The position numbers and the translations under genes are program-made. Shown here in pieces: positions 18,538 through 28,489 of a stretch of DNA of 64,000 bases. Location: NCBI GenBank assembly GCA_000503195.1, contig AYSC01000020.1, forward strand, positions 1 to 64,000, read 5' to 3'. How positions within the stretch are numbered: the first letter of the stretch is position 1; every line of letters begins with the position of its first letter. Origin of the DNA: Blastomonas sp. CACIA14H2 (GTDB lineage: Bacteria; Pseudomonadota; Alphaproteobacteria; Sphingomonadales; Sphingomonadaceae). The notes beneath the pieces were generated by a model. It saw only the letters and a list, made by a program, of their open reading frames with translations, was not told the origin of the DNA and ran no database searches.

Positions 18538-19866
18538 ATGACCGACACCCCGATCAAGCCGATCGCCACCCCCACCCCGCGCCGCAAGCCCAAGCCGCAG
18601 GTCGAGATGCTCGGCGGGCGCAAGCTCAAGCCCGCGACGCTGATGATGGGCCATGGCTTCGACCCGGTGCTGTCCGAAGGCTCGCTGAAAGCGCCGATCT
18701 TCCTCACCTCCACCTTCGCGTTCGAGAATGCGGCGGCGGGCAAGCGCCATTTCGAAGGGCTGACCGGCAGACGCCCGGGCGGCGCCGAAGGCCTGGTCTA
18801 TTCGCGCTTCAACGGCCCCAATCAGGAGATCCTCGAGGATCGGCTGAGCATCTGGGACGATGCAGAGGACGCGCTGGTCTTTTCAAGCGGCATGTCCGCG
18901 ATCGCCACGCTGCTGCTCGCCTATTGCAGCAACAACGACGTGATCGTGCATTCGGGCCCGCTCTATGCCGCGACCGAGGCGATGATCGCGCGCATCCTGT
19001 CGCGCTTCGGCATCACCTATCTCGATTTCCCGGCCGGCGCGACCCGCGCGGAGATCGACGCGGTGCTCGAACAGGCGAAGGACATGGCGGCCAGGCAGGG
19101 CGGCCGCGTGGCGATGATCTATCTCGAAAGCCCCGCCAACCCGACCAACGCGCTGGTCGATATCGAGGCGGTGGCCGAAGCGCGCGATGCGGTGCTGGGC
19201 AATGAGGACGTGCCGACGCCGATCGCGATCGACAACACGTTCCTCGGCCCGCTGTGGCAGCAGCCGCTGCACCATGGCGCGGATATCGTGGTGTACAGCC
19301 TCACCAAATATGTCGGCGGGCACAGCGATCTGGTCGCGGGCGGGCTTTCGGGCCCCAAGAAGTGGATGGACCCGGTGCGGGCGCTGCGCAACACCATCGG
19401 CACGATCTGCGACCCCAATACCGCCTGGATGCTGATGCGCTCACTTGAGACGGTCGAGCTGCGAATGACCCGCGCGGGCGAGAATGCGGCCAAGGTCTGC
19501 GCGTTCCTCGCGCAGCACCCCAAGGTCGAGGGGCTCGGCTATCTCGGCATGATCCAGGATGCGCGCCAGAAGGACATTTTCGACCGGCACTGTTCGGGCG
19601 CGGGATCGACCTTCTCGCTGTTCATCAAGGGCGGCGAGGCGGAGAGTTTCTGCTTTCTCGACAATTTGCGCCTTGCCAAGCTGGCGGTGAGCCTGGGCGG
19701 CACCGAGACGCTGGCCAGCCATCCCGCGGCGATGACGCACCTTTCGGTGCCCGATGCGCGCAAGGCTGCGCTCGGCATCACCGACAATCTGGTGCGCATC
19801 TCGATTGGCGTCGAGGATCCCGACGATCTGATCGCCGATTTCGAACAGGCGCTCGCAACGGTGTGA
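18538..19866 (+). CDS. Cystathionine gamma-synthase/lyase family PLP enzyme
   Basis: 442 aa from the ATG at 18538. Cys/Met-metabolism PLP-dependent fold: YSRFNGPNQEILEDRL and FSSGMSAIATLLLAY near residues 85-125, IYLESPANPT at about 200, and the Schiff-base lysine in VYSLTKYVGGHSDLVAGG at about residue 262. The family includes cystathionine gamma-synthase, gamma-lyase, methionine gamma-lyase and sulfhydrylases; substrate cannot be told from sequence alone. The 30-residue Pro/Lys-rich N-terminus and the HFEGLTGRRPGG insertion mark a subgroup common in sphingomonads. No SAM riboswitch was recognised upstream. Confidence 0.88.
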   Translation: MTDTPIKPIATPTPRRKPKPQVEMLGGRKLKPATLMMGHGFDPVLSEGSLKAPIFLTSTFAFENAAAGKRHFEGLTGRRPGGAEGLVYSRFNGPNQEILEDRLSIWDDAEDALVFSSGMSAIATLLLAYCSNNDVIVHSGPLYAATEAMIARILSRFGITYLDFPAGATRAEIDAVLEQAKDMAARQGGRVAMIYLESPANPTNALVDIEAVAEARDAVLGNEDVPTPIAIDNTFLGPLWQQPLHHGADIVVYSLTKYVGGHSDLVAGGLSGPKKWMDPVRALRNTIGTICDPNTAWMLMRSLETVELRMTRAGENAAKVCAFLAQHPKVEGLGYLGMIQDARQKDIFDRHCSGAGSTFSLFIKGGEAESFCFLDNLRLAKLAVSLGGTETLASHPAAMTHLSVPDARKAALGITDNLVRISIGVEDPDDLIADFEQALATV

Positions 19867-19909
19867 TCGCGTTTTCCGGCCTCCGCCCTGTGCGGGGGCC
19901 GGGCCGGCT

Positions 19910-21091
19910 TCAGCGGATCGCGCGATAGGGTACCCCGCCGCTGCCCGCCTGGCGCTGGCGGATCAGGCGGATATAGGTTTCTGCCAGGCCCCGGTTGATC
20001 CGGTCCCAGCTGTATTTCTCGCTGCGCCTCAGCCCCGCCTGGCCGTGCGCGCTGCGCAGCTCGGGCTGGCCGCAATAGGCCTGGAGCGCGTCGGCAAATT
20101 CGACCGTCGCGCCGGGGCGGACGAGTTGGCCGGTGACATTGTGCTCGACCAGGCTCTCGCTTCCCGTCGCGCGCGCGGCGACCACCGGCACGCCGCAGGC
20201 CATGGCCTCGAGCGTCACGTTGCCGAAGGTCTCGGTGATCGACGGGTTGAAGAACAGGTCCATGCTGGCGACCGCGCGGCCCAGATCGCTACCGCCCTGA
20301 AAGCCTGCGAACACCGCGCCGGGCAGCCGCGATTCGAACCAGCCGCGCGCGGGCCCTTCGCCCACCACCAGCACCTGGTGCGGCACCTGACGCCGCACCA
20401 GCCGGTCGATCGAATCGGAAAAGACGTCGAGCCCCTTTTCCATCACCAGCCGCCCGAGAAAGCCGATCACCGGCACGTCATCGGCAAGACCCAGCGAGCG
20501 CCGCCAGTCCATGTCGCGCATCTGCGGGTTGAAGATCGTCTTGTCTACCCCGCGCGACCAGATGCCGACATCATAGCTCATCCGCTGTTCGCGCAGCACT
20601 TGCGCCATCGAATCGGACGGCGCGACAATCGCGTCGCACTTGCGGTAGAGGCGGCGCAGGATCGCCTCGAGCACGGGCTCGAGAAACGCCATGTTGTAAT
20701 AGCGCGGATAGGTCTCGAACCTCGTATGCACCGATCCGAGCACCGGGATAGCGTGCCGCTGCGCCCAGCGCACCGCGCTGTGCCCGGCGCTGTCGGGGCT
20801 GGAAACGTGCACGATATTGGGCGCGAACCGGTTCAGGTCCTTCTTGATCCGCGGCGGCAAGATGGTGGTCACGCGATATTCGGCGCGGCCGGGGATCGGC
20901 AGCGAGGGCAGGCTGATCAGGTCGCCCGCCGGCTCGAATGCCGGGGTTTTCGTGGTCGGCGAATAGACGCGGACCTGCGCGCCATTGTCGAGCAGCCAGC
21001 CGACCAGCCGGTTGAGCGCCTGGTTCGCGCCGTCGCGCACGTAATTGTAGTTGCCGCTGAACAGCGCAATGCGGAGATCGGAAATGTCCAT
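19910..21091 (-). CDS. Family 4 glycosyltransferase
   Basis: 393 aa. GT-B fold: acceptor domain starting LRIALFSGNYNYVRDGANQALNRLVGWLL, with PNIVHVSSPDSAGHSAVRWA; donor domain with VPVIGFLGRLVMEKGLDVF and the E-x7-E signature in NPSITETFGNVTLEAMACGVPVVA. Close in pattern to the MgtA/SqdX-like glycolipid mannosyl- or sulfoquinovosyltransferases, so it may modify a membrane lipid; the sugar is not known. Transcribed apart from the CorC gene, 61 nt away. Confidence 0.88.
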   Translation of the reverse strand: MDISDLRIALFSGNYNYVRDGANQALNRLVGWLLDNGAQVRVYSPTTKTPAFEPAGDLISLPSLPIPGRAEYRVTTILPPRIKKDLNRFAPNIVHVSSPDSAGHSAVRWAQRHAIPVLGSVHTRFETYPRYYNMAFLEPVLEAILRRLYRKCDAIVAPSDSMAQVLREQRMSYDVGIWSRGVDKTIFNPQMRDMDWRRSLGLADDVPVIGFLGRLVMEKGLDVFSDSIDRLVRRQVPHQVLVVGEGPARGWFESRLPGAVFAGFQGGSDLGRAVASMDLFFNPSITETFGNVTLEAMACGVPVVAARATGSESLVEHNVTGQLVRPGATVEFADALQAYCGQPELRSAHGQAGLRRSEKYSWDRINRGLAETYIRLIRQRQAGSGGVPYRAIR

Positions 21092-21152
21092 GATCGGCCC
21101 GCCTTAGGCCCGCTTTGATGCAAAAGCCAGTATTTGCGGGATGGTGGCCCGA

Positions 21153-22082
21153 TCAGACCTCTGCCACGACCGGTTCGGGCGGCGGCAGCAGGCGGATTCG
21201 CGTCACGCGGCGTTCGTCGCCATCGATGATCTCCAGCCGCCAGCCGCTGTCATGCTCGAGCATGCGCCCGGGAGCAGGCACCTCGCCCGCCAGCACGAAG
21301 GCCAGCCCGCCCAGCGTATCGACCTCCTCGTCGATCTCGCCCAGCGCGGAATCGACCAGCTTGGCGACATCGGCGAGTTCGGCGCGCGCATCGGCTTCCC
21401 ACGCGCCGTTCTCGCCGGGGGTCACCAGCGTTTCGGGCTCGTCGTCATGCTCGTCCTCGATATCGCCGACGATTTCCTCGACCAGATCCTCGATCGTCAC
21501 CAGCCCCTCGGTGCCCGAATATTCGTCGATGACGATGGCCAGGTGCGTGCGCGTCTGGCGCATCTCGGCGAGCAGATCGAGCACGCCCATGGTTTCGGGA
21601 ACGAAGCGCGGCTGGCGGATCAGATTTTCCCAGCTATCCGGGCGCGGACCATCGGCCGCGATGATCGGGAACACGTCCTTGATGTGCACCATGCCGACGA
21701 TGTGATCGAGTGAGCCGTCATAGACCGGCACGCGGCTGTGCCCGTGCTCGGCGAAGATCTGGACCAGCGCGTCGAAGCTCGCATGCCGGTCGATCGCGAT
21801 GATGTCGCTGCGCGGCACCGCGACGTCATCGACATCATGCTCGCTGAAATGCAGCAGGTTGCGCAGCATCTCGCGCTCGATGCGCGACAGGTCGCCACGC
21901 GACGATGCACCATCGGCATCGTCATCCTCCTCGTGCTCGTCGATCGCCTCTTCAAGCTGGGCGCGCAGCGACTGGTCGTGTTGTTCTCCGAACAGCAGGG
22001 CCTTCAAGCCCCGCCAAATTCGCCCCGAACCTTCGTCTTGTGCGGTGGATTTGCCCCCGCCATTACTGTCTCCGTCTGCCAT
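21153..22082 (-). CDS. CorC/TlyC-type CBS domain protein
   Basis: 309 aa. Two CBS domains (about residues 75-200; [49 protein letters not shown]) and a C-terminal CorC_HlyC domain (about 220-305). No membrane DUF21 domain, matching the cytoplasmic CorC form. Relatives affect Mg2+/Co2+ homeostasis; the haemolysin label is historical. Last gene of the miaB-phoH-ybeY-corC order; 63 nt after ybeY. Confidence 0.9.
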   Translation of the reverse strand: MADGDSNGGGKSTAQDEGSGRIWRGLKALLFGEQHDQSLRAQLEEAIDEHEEDDDADGASSRGDLSRIEREMLRNLLHFSEHDVDDVAVPRSDIIAIDRHASFDALVQIFAEHGHSRVPVYDGSLDHIVGMVHIKDVFPIIAADGPRPDSWENLIRQPRFVPETMGVLDLLAEMRQTRTHLAIVIDEYSGTEGLVTIEDLVEEIVGDIEDEHDDEPETLVTPGENGAWEADARAELADVAKLVDSALGEIDEEVDTLGGLAFVLAGEVPAPGRMLEHDSGWRLEIIDGDERRVTRIRLLPPPEPVVAEV

Positions 22083-22145
22083 GACTGGCTGAATCTTAAC
22101 CCCGCTCTTGGTTGTACTAGGAAGGCAGCATGCGATTACGCTCGA

Positions 22146-22640
22146 TCAATATGGATTGTCGATGCCCAGATTGGCAAGCGCTTTCACCTCCAGCGCTTCC
22201 ATGATCCCGGCCTCGGCCTCTTCGACATGGTCGTGCCCCAGCAGGTGCAGCATCCCGTGCAGCGCCAGATGGGTGGCGTGGGCGGCGAGCGCAATGCCCT
22301 TTTCCTCGGCTTCGCGCGCGCAGGTCTGATAGGCGAGCATGATGTCGCCGAGCAGCACCTCGCCATCGTCGGTGTTCGCCAAGGCCGCGAAATCGTCGCG
22401 ATCGATCATCGGGAAGCTCAGCACATTGGTTGGCTTGTCCTTGTGCCGGTAATCGCGGTTGAGCGCCTGCACCTCGTCATCGGTGCCGAAATGCACGCTG
22501 ACCGAGACGGTGAAGCGGGCCTGGGCAAGCGCCCCCTGCGCGCTGACCGCCAATGCTGCGGAAATGGCGCGCGCGGCAAGCGCCTCCCAGTCGGTATCGC
22601 CGGGCCAGATCGGGTCGATGGAGGTTTCGGTTTCGATCAT
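22146..22640 (-). CDS. ybeY: rRNA maturation RNase YbeY
   Basis: 164 aa. The zinc motif HGMLHLLGHDH (about residues 128-138) defines YbeY, a metal-dependent endoribonuclease acting in 16S rRNA 3' processing and ribosome quality control. DKPTNVLSFPM is also conserved. Its placement after phoH is nearly universal. Confidence 0.96.
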   Translation of the reverse strand: MIETETSIDPIWPGDTDWEALAARAISAALAVSAQGALAQARFTVSVSVHFGTDDEVQALNRDYRHKDKPTNVLSFPMIDRDDFAALANTDDGEVLLGDIMLAYQTCAREAEEKGIALAAHATHLALHGMLHLLGHDHVEEAEAGIMEALEVKALANLGIDNPY

Positions 22641-22660
22641 GGGGTTATCCCGATCCCTTC

Positions 22661-22743
22661 GTCATTCCCGCGAAAGCGGGAATCCCGCTATCGTTTCAAT
22701 CGCTCGGTAGCAGCGGGACCCCCGCCAGCGCGGGGGTGACGGG
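22661..22743. repeat. Two-hairpin intergenic repeat, copy C
   Basis: Hairpin one ATTCCCGC-GAAA-GCGGGAAT (22664-22683), flank CCCGCT, about 27 nt spacer, flank AGCGGG, hairpin two ACCCCCGC-CAGC-GCGGGGGT (22718-22737) and GACGGG. It is the complete form and is inverted relative to copies A and B. It occupies the gap between ybeY and phoH and could affect coupling of the two genes. Confidence 0.85.
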
Positions 22744-22765
22744 TAGGGAAGAGCGGGGTTTTGCC

Positions 22766-23866
22766 TCACGCATCCTTGCCCTCATAGGCCTCGACGATCC
22801 GTCCGACGATCGGGTGGCGCACCACGTCCGCCGCGGTGAAGCGCACGGTGCCGATTCCCTGCACGCCCTCGAGCCGCCCGACCGCATCGGCGAGCCCCGA
22901 GGCTCCGACGCCGCCGGGCAGGTCGACCTGCTTGGGGTCGCCGCAGATCACCATCCGGCTGTTCATGCCGAAGCGGGTGAGGAACATCTTCATCTGTGCC
23001 GGCGTGGTGTTCTGCGCCTCGTCGAGGATGATGAAGCTGTCCGCCAATGTGCGCCCGCGCATGAAGGCGAGCGGTGCGATCTCGATCTCGCCGCTGGCGA
23101 TGCGCCGCTCGACCTGTTCGGCCGGCAGCGTGTCGTAGAGTGCGTCGTAGAGCGGGCGAAGGTACGGATCGACCTTTTCCTTCATGTCGCCGGGCAGGAA
23201 ACCCAGCCGCTCGCCCGCCTCGACCGCGGGGCGCGACAGGATCAGCCGGTTGACGGTGCCGGTGATCAACTGGCTCACCGCCTGCGCCACCGCGAGATAG
23301 GTCTTGCCGGTGCCCGCAGGCCCGAGCGCGAAGATCACGTCGTCGCGCACCAGCGAGCGCATATATTCGGTCTGCGTCGCCGAACGCGGCACGATGGTCT
23401 TCTTGCGCGTGCGGATCATGATCGCGGGCGGCTCGGCCACCTCGCTGCGCACGATGCCTTCCAGCGTGGGTTCGGCGGACATGGTGATCAGCGCGTCGAC
23501 CGCGCCTTCATCGATATCGAGCCCCTGTTCGATGCGCTTGTGCAGGCCGACCAGCACGTCGCGCGCGCGCGCCGCAGACTCGGCCTCGCCCTCGATCTGG
23601 ATGCGGTTGCCGCGCGCCTGGATATAGACGCCGAGCCGGTTCTCGATCGCCACCAGGTTCTTGTCGAACTGGCCGAACAGCGGACCGAGCAAGGTCGGCT
23701 CGTCGAACTCGACCCCGATCCGCGCCTTGTTGGCGGGCTCGGGCCGGTTGAACGGAAAGTCGCTGCCATAGACCGGCGACAGCTGTGTCGATTGCGGGTC
23801 GCGCTTGCCGCGAAACTTGGTCGTATCGCCGCCGCGTCCGCCGCCCGAGCCTTTCTTGTGCGCCAT
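22766..23866 (-). CDS. phoH: PhoH family ATPase
   Basis: 366 aa. N-terminal KH-like region (VAIENRLGVYIQARGNRIQIEGEAESAARA) and a P-loop ATPase domain with Walker A FALGPAGTGKTYLAVA (about residues 180-195) and Walker B SFIILDEAQNTTPAQMKMFLTR. PhoH2-like RNA helicase/NTPase activity is proposed in RNA metabolism with YbeY. The Gly/Lys-rich N-terminus ([14 protein letters not shown]) is an extra tail. Start codon overlaps the miaB stop by 1 nt (TGATG). Confidence 0.93.
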   Translation of the reverse strand: MAHKKGSGGGRGGDTTKFRGKRDPQSTQLSPVYGSDFPFNRPEPANKARIGVEFDEPTLLGPLFGQFDKNLVAIENRLGVYIQARGNRIQIEGEAESAARARDVLVGLHKRIEQGLDIDEGAVDALITMSAEPTLEGIVRSEVAEPPAIMIRTRKKTIVPRSATQTEYMRSLVRDDVIFALGPAGTGKTYLAVAQAVSQLITGTVNRLILSRPAVEAGERLGFLPGDMKEKVDPYLRPLYDALYDTLPAEQVERRIASGEIEIAPLAFMRGRTLADSFIILDEAQNTTPAQMKMFLTRFGMNSRMVICGDPKQVDLPGGVGASGLADAVGRLEGVQGIGTVRFTAADVVRHPIVGRIVEAYEGKDA

Positions 23867-25245
23867 CAGGCCGCCACCAGTGCCAGCGGCTCGCCCGCCA
23901 GGCTGTTGGGTCCGGCCGAGACGATCTCGACCTCGATCAGATCGCCGATCCTTGCCCCCTCCTGCGTCACATGCACCGATTGCAGCCAGGGCGACTTGCC
24001 CACCAGCTGGCCCGGCTTGCGGCCCGGGCGTTCGAGCAGCACCTTCATGCGCTTGCCGACGGTATCGAGGTTGAACGCGTGCTGCTGGGTATTGAGCAGG
24101 TCCTGCAGGCGCTGCAGCCGCTCGTCCATGATCTCGGGGGCGATCTGATCCTCCATGTCGGCGGCGGGGGTGCCGGGGCGGGGCGAATATTTGAAGCTGA
24201 ACGCCTGCGCGTAAACCGTGTCGCGCACGATATCGAGCGTCGCCTGGAAATCGGCCTCGGTCTCTCCCGGAAAGCCGACGATGAAATCGCCCGACATCGC
24301 GATATCGGGCCTGGCGGCGCGGATGCGTTCGATGAGCTTGAGATAGCTCGCGGCCGTATGGCTGCGGTTCATCGCCTTCAGGATGCGGTCGCTCCCTGCT
24401 TGCACGGGCAGATGGAGGTACGGCATCAGCTTGGGGATGTCGCGATGCGCCGCGATCAGCGCGTCGGTCATGTCATTGGGATGGCTGGTGGTATAGCGGA
24501 TGCGCTCGAGCCCGGTCATGTCGGCCAGCGCCTCGATCAGCCCTTCTAGCCCCCTGGCCCGGCCCTGATCGTCCTCGCCTGTCCAGGCGTTGACGTTCTG
24601 GCCGAGCAGCGTGATCTCCTTCACCCCCGCCTCGACCAGCGCGCGCGCCTCGCCCACCAGATCGGCATAGGGACGGCTGATCTCGGCGCCGCGGGTATAG
24701 GGCACCACGCAATATGTGCAGAACTTGTCGCAACCTTCCTGCACGGTCAGGAACGCCGAAGGGCGCTGCTGGCGTGCGCGGCCGGGCAGCGCGCCGAACT
24801 TGGCGGCGACCGGCATGTCGGTATCGATCGCGGTCTCGCCGCGGCGCGCCTGGTCGATCAGCTGCGGCAGCCGATGATAGGCCTGCGGGCCGACGACGAT
24901 ATCGACGCTGCGCGCGCGGCGGGCAATCTCCTCGCCCTCGGCCTGCGCAACGCAGCCTGCGACCGCGATCATCGGCTTCGATCCGTCCTCGCGCTTGAGG
25001 CGCCCGATATCCGAATAGACCCGCGCCACCGCCTTTTCGCGGATATGGCAGGTGTTGAGGATGACGAGATCGGCCTCGTCGCGGCTTTGCGCCTGCGTCA
25101 TGCCCTGCGCGGCGAGCATCTCGCCCATGCGCTCGCCATCATAGACGTTCATCTGGCAGCCGAACGAGGTGACGAAATAGCGGCGGGGCGCGTCCCCGGC
25201 GGATTCGGGGGCGGGCAGGGGCGATGTATCGATGCTGTGGGTCAT
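23866..25245 (-). CDS. miaB: tRNA-2-methylthio-N6-dimethylallyladenosine synthase
   Basis: 459 aa from the ATG at 25245. UPF0004 domain with [13 protein letters not shown] and [11 protein letters not shown], the radical SAM CxxxCxxC motif in [18 protein letters not shown], and a C-terminal TRAM domain ([23 protein letters not shown]). It adds a methylthio group to i6A37 of tRNA using two 4Fe-4S clusters. An upstream in-frame ATG would add 15 residues with no family match. Confidence 0.96.
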   Translation of the reverse strand: MTHSIDTSPLPAPESAGDAPRRYFVTSFGCQMNVYDGERMGEMLAAQGMTQAQSRDEADLVILNTCHIREKAVARVYSDIGRLKREDGSKPMIAVAGCVAQAEGEEIARRARSVDIVVGPQAYHRLPQLIDQARRGETAIDTDMPVAAKFGALPGRARQQRPSAFLTVQEGCDKFCTYCVVPYTRGAEISRPYADLVGEARALVEAGVKEITLLGQNVNAWTGEDDQGRARGLEGLIEALADMTGLERIRYTTSHPNDMTDALIAAHRDIPKLMPYLHLPVQAGSDRILKAMNRSHTAASYLKLIERIRAARPDIAMSGDFIVGFPGETEADFQATLDIVRDTVYAQAFSFKYSPRPGTPAADMEDQIAPEIMDERLQRLQDLLNTQQHAFNLDTVGKRMKVLLERPGRKPGQLVGKSPWLQSVHVTQEGARIGDLIEVEIVSAGPNSLAGEPLALVAA

Positions 25246-25256
25246 GAATGGACCGG

Positions 25257-26102
25257 CTATACAGCCGGATCGCGCCCCAAGGAAGCACAAAGCGCCGCTT
25301 CGATCCGCGTCCGTGCCTCGGCGGCGATCGCCTTGCGACCGGGAAAATCGGCGGGGCTGAACGGTTCGAGGAAATGCAGCGTCACCCAGAAGCTGCCGCG
25401 CCGGGTGAACAGCCTCAGCGCGTTATTGGGCGCAGTTTCCTCGCCCACCCAGGCGATGTCATGCGCATTGGCCCCGTAATCGAGATACATCGGCTGGACG
25501 AGCACGCCCGGCGGCGGCGGATCGAGCACCTGGAGCAGCGGCGACTTGAACGGCAGCAGCTTGCTGCCATCGGTGGTGGTGCCTTCGGGAAAGATGGTGA
25601 TCGCCCAGGTCTCGGCGAGCGCATCGCGCAGTTCGTTGATCTGCCCGGCAATGCCGAGCCGGTTGGTGCGCGAGACGAACACGGTGTCGTTGAGCTTGCA
25701 CAGCCAGCCGATCACCGGCCAGCTCTTGATCCCGTCCTGCGCGACGAAGGCGCTGCCGTTGCGCCCGGCGATGACCGGAATGTCGAGCCAGCTCAAATGG
25801 TTGGAAATATAGAAGACATCGCGCTTGAGCGGCGTGCCGACCACGCGCACCCTGGCCCCGCACGCGCGCCCCACCCCGCGCAGGAACAGCTTGGGCCAGG
25901 GATTGGAAAGCCTGAGCGTGCGCCAGACGTAATAGAGCGGCACGCACGCGATCAGCATCGCCACGATCAGCAGCACGCGCAAGGCCAGCCGGACGCGGCC
26001 GATCGGTCCCGGATCGCGCCAGTGCAGATGCGCCATGTCGGGCGTATCGGGATAGAGCGGTACGGGCTTGGGGGCGACCGGCGCAGCTTCGGCCTCGCTC
26101 AT
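25257..26102 (-). CDS. plsC: 1-acyl-sn-glycerol-3-phosphate acyltransferase
   Basis: 281 aa from the ATG at 26102. One N-terminal membrane helix ([22 protein letters not shown]), then the acyltransferase motifs NHLSWLD (NHxxxxD), FVSRTNR and FPEGTT. It makes phosphatidic acid in phospholipid synthesis at the inner membrane. Begins 8 nt after the fur stop and ends 11 nt before the miaB start, so the genes form one operon. Confidence 0.9.
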   Translation of the reverse strand: MSEAEAAPVAPKPVPLYPDTPDMAHLHWRDPGPIGRVRLALRVLLIVAMLIACVPLYYVWRTLRLSNPWPKLFLRGVGRACGARVRVVGTPLKRDVFYISNHLSWLDIPVIAGRNGSAFVAQDGIKSWPVIGWLCKLNDTVFVSRTNRLGIAGQINELRDALAETWAITIFPEGTTTDGSKLLPFKSPLLQVLDPPPPGVLVQPMYLDYGANAHDIAWVGEETAPNNALRLFTRRGSFWVTLHFLEPFSPADFPGRKAIAAEARTRIEAALCASLGRDPAV

Positions 26103-26110
26103 GCGCGAAG

Positions 26111-26533
26111 TCAATCCTTGCGGTCGAGCGCGACGCCGTACAATTCCATGCGATGGTCGACCAGCCGGTAGCCCAGCCGCTCGGCGATCAGCTTCTGCAG
26201 CGCTTCCAGCTCGGGATCGACGAACTCGACCACCTTGCCGGTCTCGACATCGATCAGATGGTCGTGATGCGCCTCGGGTGCAGCCTCGTAGCGCGCGCGA
26301 CCATCGCCGAAATCGTGCCGGTCGAGAATGCCGGCCTCTTCGAACAGCCGGACGGTGCGGTACACGGTCGCGATCGAGATGCGCGGATCGATCGCCGAGG
26401 CGCGCTCGTGCAGCCGCTCGACATCGGGATGATCATCGGCTTCGGACAGGACGCGCGCGATCACGCGGCGCTGATCGGTGATCCTGAGACCACGATCGGC
26501 GCACAGGGCCTCCAGGTCGATTTTCTGGCGCAT
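26111..26533 (-). CDS. fur: Fur-family iron-responsive regulator
   Basis: 140 aa. Winged helix LRITDQRRVIARVLSEADDHPDVERLHERA...ISIATVYRTVRLFEEAGIL, then the metal site HHDHLIDVETGKVVEFVDPELE. No C-terminal CxxC is present, as in the alphaproteobacterial Fur/Mur group, where the role may be iron or manganese control. It is not adjacent to feoAB (10 kb away) but is the only Fur-type gene in the window. Confidence 0.9.
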   Translation of the reverse strand: MRQKIDLEALCADRGLRITDQRRVIARVLSEADDHPDVERLHERASAIDPRISIATVYRTVRLFEEAGILDRHDFGDGRARYEAAPEAHHDHLIDVETGKVVEFVDPELEALQKLIAERLGYRLVDHRMELYGVALDRKD

Positions 26534-26713
26534 GCTGCCCCTTTTGCAATGCCGTTGCTGGTTGAGGCCGATCCGCCGGACGTGAGTGCACGGAGGCTGG
26601 CCAGCGCCGGGATGCGTCCCTTGCGCCTTCCAGTCAATTTATCGTGCCATGCCGCAATTGCAACCGCCCGCAGCGCCTGATGGCCACGGGTCGGCGATTA
26701 CGGGCGCCCGCGC
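26534..26713. other. Gap without recognised feature
   Basis: 180 nt between fur and the MucR gene, both on the minus strand. It should hold the fur promoter. No terminator or convincing -35/-10 pair was recognised. Confidence 0.3.
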
Positions 26714-27142
26714 TTACTTGGCTGGCCGCTTGCCGGGCTTGCGGCCCAGGCCGATCTTCTTGGCGAGTTCGCGGCGGGTCGCGGCATAATTGGGGGCGAC
26801 CATCGGATAATCGGCGGGCAGGTTCCAGCGCGCGCGATAGTCCTCCGGCGTCATGTTGTAGTGTGTCATCAGGTGGCGCTTGAGCATTTTCAGCTTTTTG
26901 CCGTCTTCCAGACAGATGATATAGTCCGGCTTTACCGACGCACGGACCGAAACCGCCGGTTCGGGCAGTTCAGGTTCGGCTGCCGCTTCTCCGGGCGTCA
27001 GATTGTTGAGTGCGCGGTGAACGTTCTCGATCAGGCCGGGAATATCCGAGACCGACACACTGTTGTTGCTTACATGCGCGGCGACAATATCCGCCGTCAA
27101 CGAGATCAAAGTCTCGCGCATATCCAGTTCCGCTTCCGCCAT
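26714..27142 (-). CDS. Ros/MucR family transcriptional regulator
   Basis: 142 aa. The Ros/MucR zinc-finger region YIICLEDGKKLKMLKRHLMTHYNMTPEDYRARWNLPADYPMVAPNYAATRR spans about residues 74-125; the usual first Cys pair is reduced to a single Cys (YIICLED), as in many MucR proteins. The N-terminal third (TLISLTADIVAAHVSNN) mediates oligomerisation in the family. MucR proteins silence AT-rich promoters and control exopolysaccharide and cell-cycle genes. A GAAGAAGGACG ribosome-binding site precedes the ATG. Confidence 0.93.
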   Translation of the reverse strand: MAEAELDMRETLISLTADIVAAHVSNNSVSVSDIPGLIENVHRALNNLTPGEAAAEPELPEPAVSVRASVKPDYIICLEDGKKLKMLKRHLMTHYNMTPEDYRARWNLPADYPMVAPNYAATRRELAKKIGLGRKPGKRPAK

Positions 27143-27308
27143 CGTCCTTCTTCCCTTTTCTTATTGTAACTTACGACCACTATTCCCGCAGAGTGGCAGG
27201 GCCCTCGCGGTATGCAAGGGCAATTGATCCGCGTCAACTGCCAAAGTCTACCATAAAAAACGGATAGCGAATACTAACATTTTCTGCAGCTAAATGCTGG
27301 TCAATGTT

Positions 27309-27830
27309 TTACAGATGAATGGCCAGAGTTAAAGCGTCGAAGCGATGATTGTCGGACCCCCGGTAGTAATCTTTACGTAAACCTACGGTTTGAAACCCGA
27401 ATTTTGAATAGAGATGCACCGCAGGGTTATTTGACCGCATTTCGAGATGAATCCGGGAAACACCGGCTTTACGAGCATTATCAATGACTTGATTGAGCAG
27501 CATGGTGGCTGCGCCAAATTGACGCCATTTCGGTGCTACCGCGATCAGCAACAGTTCTTCCTCGTCGGCCACGCGCCTGGTCATGGCAAATCCGACCGGC
27601 TCGCCAGGGGCGTCGGCAGACGTCGCCACGGTCTCGAGCAGCAGCACATGCGTCAGCGGCATCGCCAGCATCGACCGGGTCTGGCTGTGGTTCCAGGCCT
27701 CGCCATAGACCGGATCGAACGCCTGTTGCATGATGTGCATGACCGGTCCGATCGCATCTTCCGCCGCCAGGCCGCCGATCAGCTGGAGGTCCGGGGTGGC
27801 GCGGGGTTGCGAGCTATCGCCGTCTGACAT
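27309..27830 (-). CDS. rimI: Ribosomal protein S18-alanine N-acetyltransferase RimI-like
   Basis: 173 aa from the ATG at 27830, 2 nt after the tsaB stop. GNAT fold with LLLIAVAPKWRQFGAATMLLNQVIDNA (motif A) and HLEMRSNNPAVHLYSKFGFQTVGLRKDYY (motif B). Position straight after tsaB is the basis for RimI rather than another GNAT enzyme. RimI acetylates the N-terminus of S18. Confidence 0.88.
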   Translation of the reverse strand: MSDGDSSQPRATPDLQLIGGLAAEDAIGPVMHIMQQAFDPVYGEAWNHSQTRSMLAMPLTHVLLLETVATSADAPGEPVGFAMTRRVADEEELLLIAVAPKWRQFGAATMLLNQVIDNARKAGVSRIHLEMRSNNPAVHLYSKFGFQTVGLRKDYYRGSDNHRFDALTLAIHL

Positions 27831-27832
27831 GG

Positions 27833-28477
27833 TCAGCCCGGATTCTGCGCGGCCATGGGCCGGGCATCTGCGCCGCGCCCGTAGACCGGATCGGCGGCGA
27901 GCGTACGGGCGGTCGCGCAGAGCAGCAACGCGTGGCGGGCGTCGGGCAGCAAAGCGAGCGCCGTGCCATGGCCGCGCGCCGCGACCAGGGCCTCGGCCAT
28001 GCTGCCCGCCACCAGATCGTGGCGGCAGGCCGCGCGCGCGGCCTCGGGCTGCATCGAGGCGAGCGCGCCCGGTGCGCCGCCGTCTCTCGCAAAGCTCTGG
28101 ACGAAATATTCGCCATGGCCGCCGGTCATCACGACGTCGACCGCCTGGGCATCGGGATGCGCAGCGAACGCCATCGCGGCGACCAGCGCATGCGTCGAAT
28201 AGCCGCTCACCGGCACACCCCAGGCAAGGCCCAGCGCGCGCGCCGCCGCCAGGCCCACGCGCACGCCGGTAAAGCTGCCGGGACCGCAATTGACCAGAAT
28301 CGCGCCGGCCCGTCCGCGACCCGGCAGCGCGGCGATCATCGGGACGAGCCGTTCGGCATGGCCGCGGCCCATCACCGCATGATCGCTGGCGATCAACTCG
28401 GCATCGCGGAACAGCGCCACCGAACAGGCTTCGGTCGCGGTGTCGATGACGAGCAGGCTATCGGGATCGGGCAGCAT
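27833..28477 (-). CDS. tsaB: tRNA t6A37 threonylcarbamoyl adenosine synthesis protein TsaB
   Basis: 214 aa. LLVIDTATEACSVALFRDAEL at the start and ILVNCGPGSFTGVRVGLAAARALGLAWGVPV are the YeaZ/TsaB ASKHA-fold signatures. TsaB is the non-catalytic partner of TsaD in the t6A37 pathway. The gene is followed by rimI with 2 nt between them. Confidence 0.95.
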   Translation of the reverse strand: MLPDPDSLLVIDTATEACSVALFRDAELIASDHAVMGRGHAERLVPMIAALPGRGRAGAILVNCGPGSFTGVRVGLAAARALGLAWGVPVSGYSTHALVAAMAFAAHPDAQAVDVVMTGGHGEYFVQSFARDGGAPGALASMQPEAARAACRHDLVAGSMAEALVAARGHGTALALLPDARHALLLCATARTLAADPVYGRGADARPMAAQNPG

Positions 28478-28489
28478 ACCCGAAGCGCG

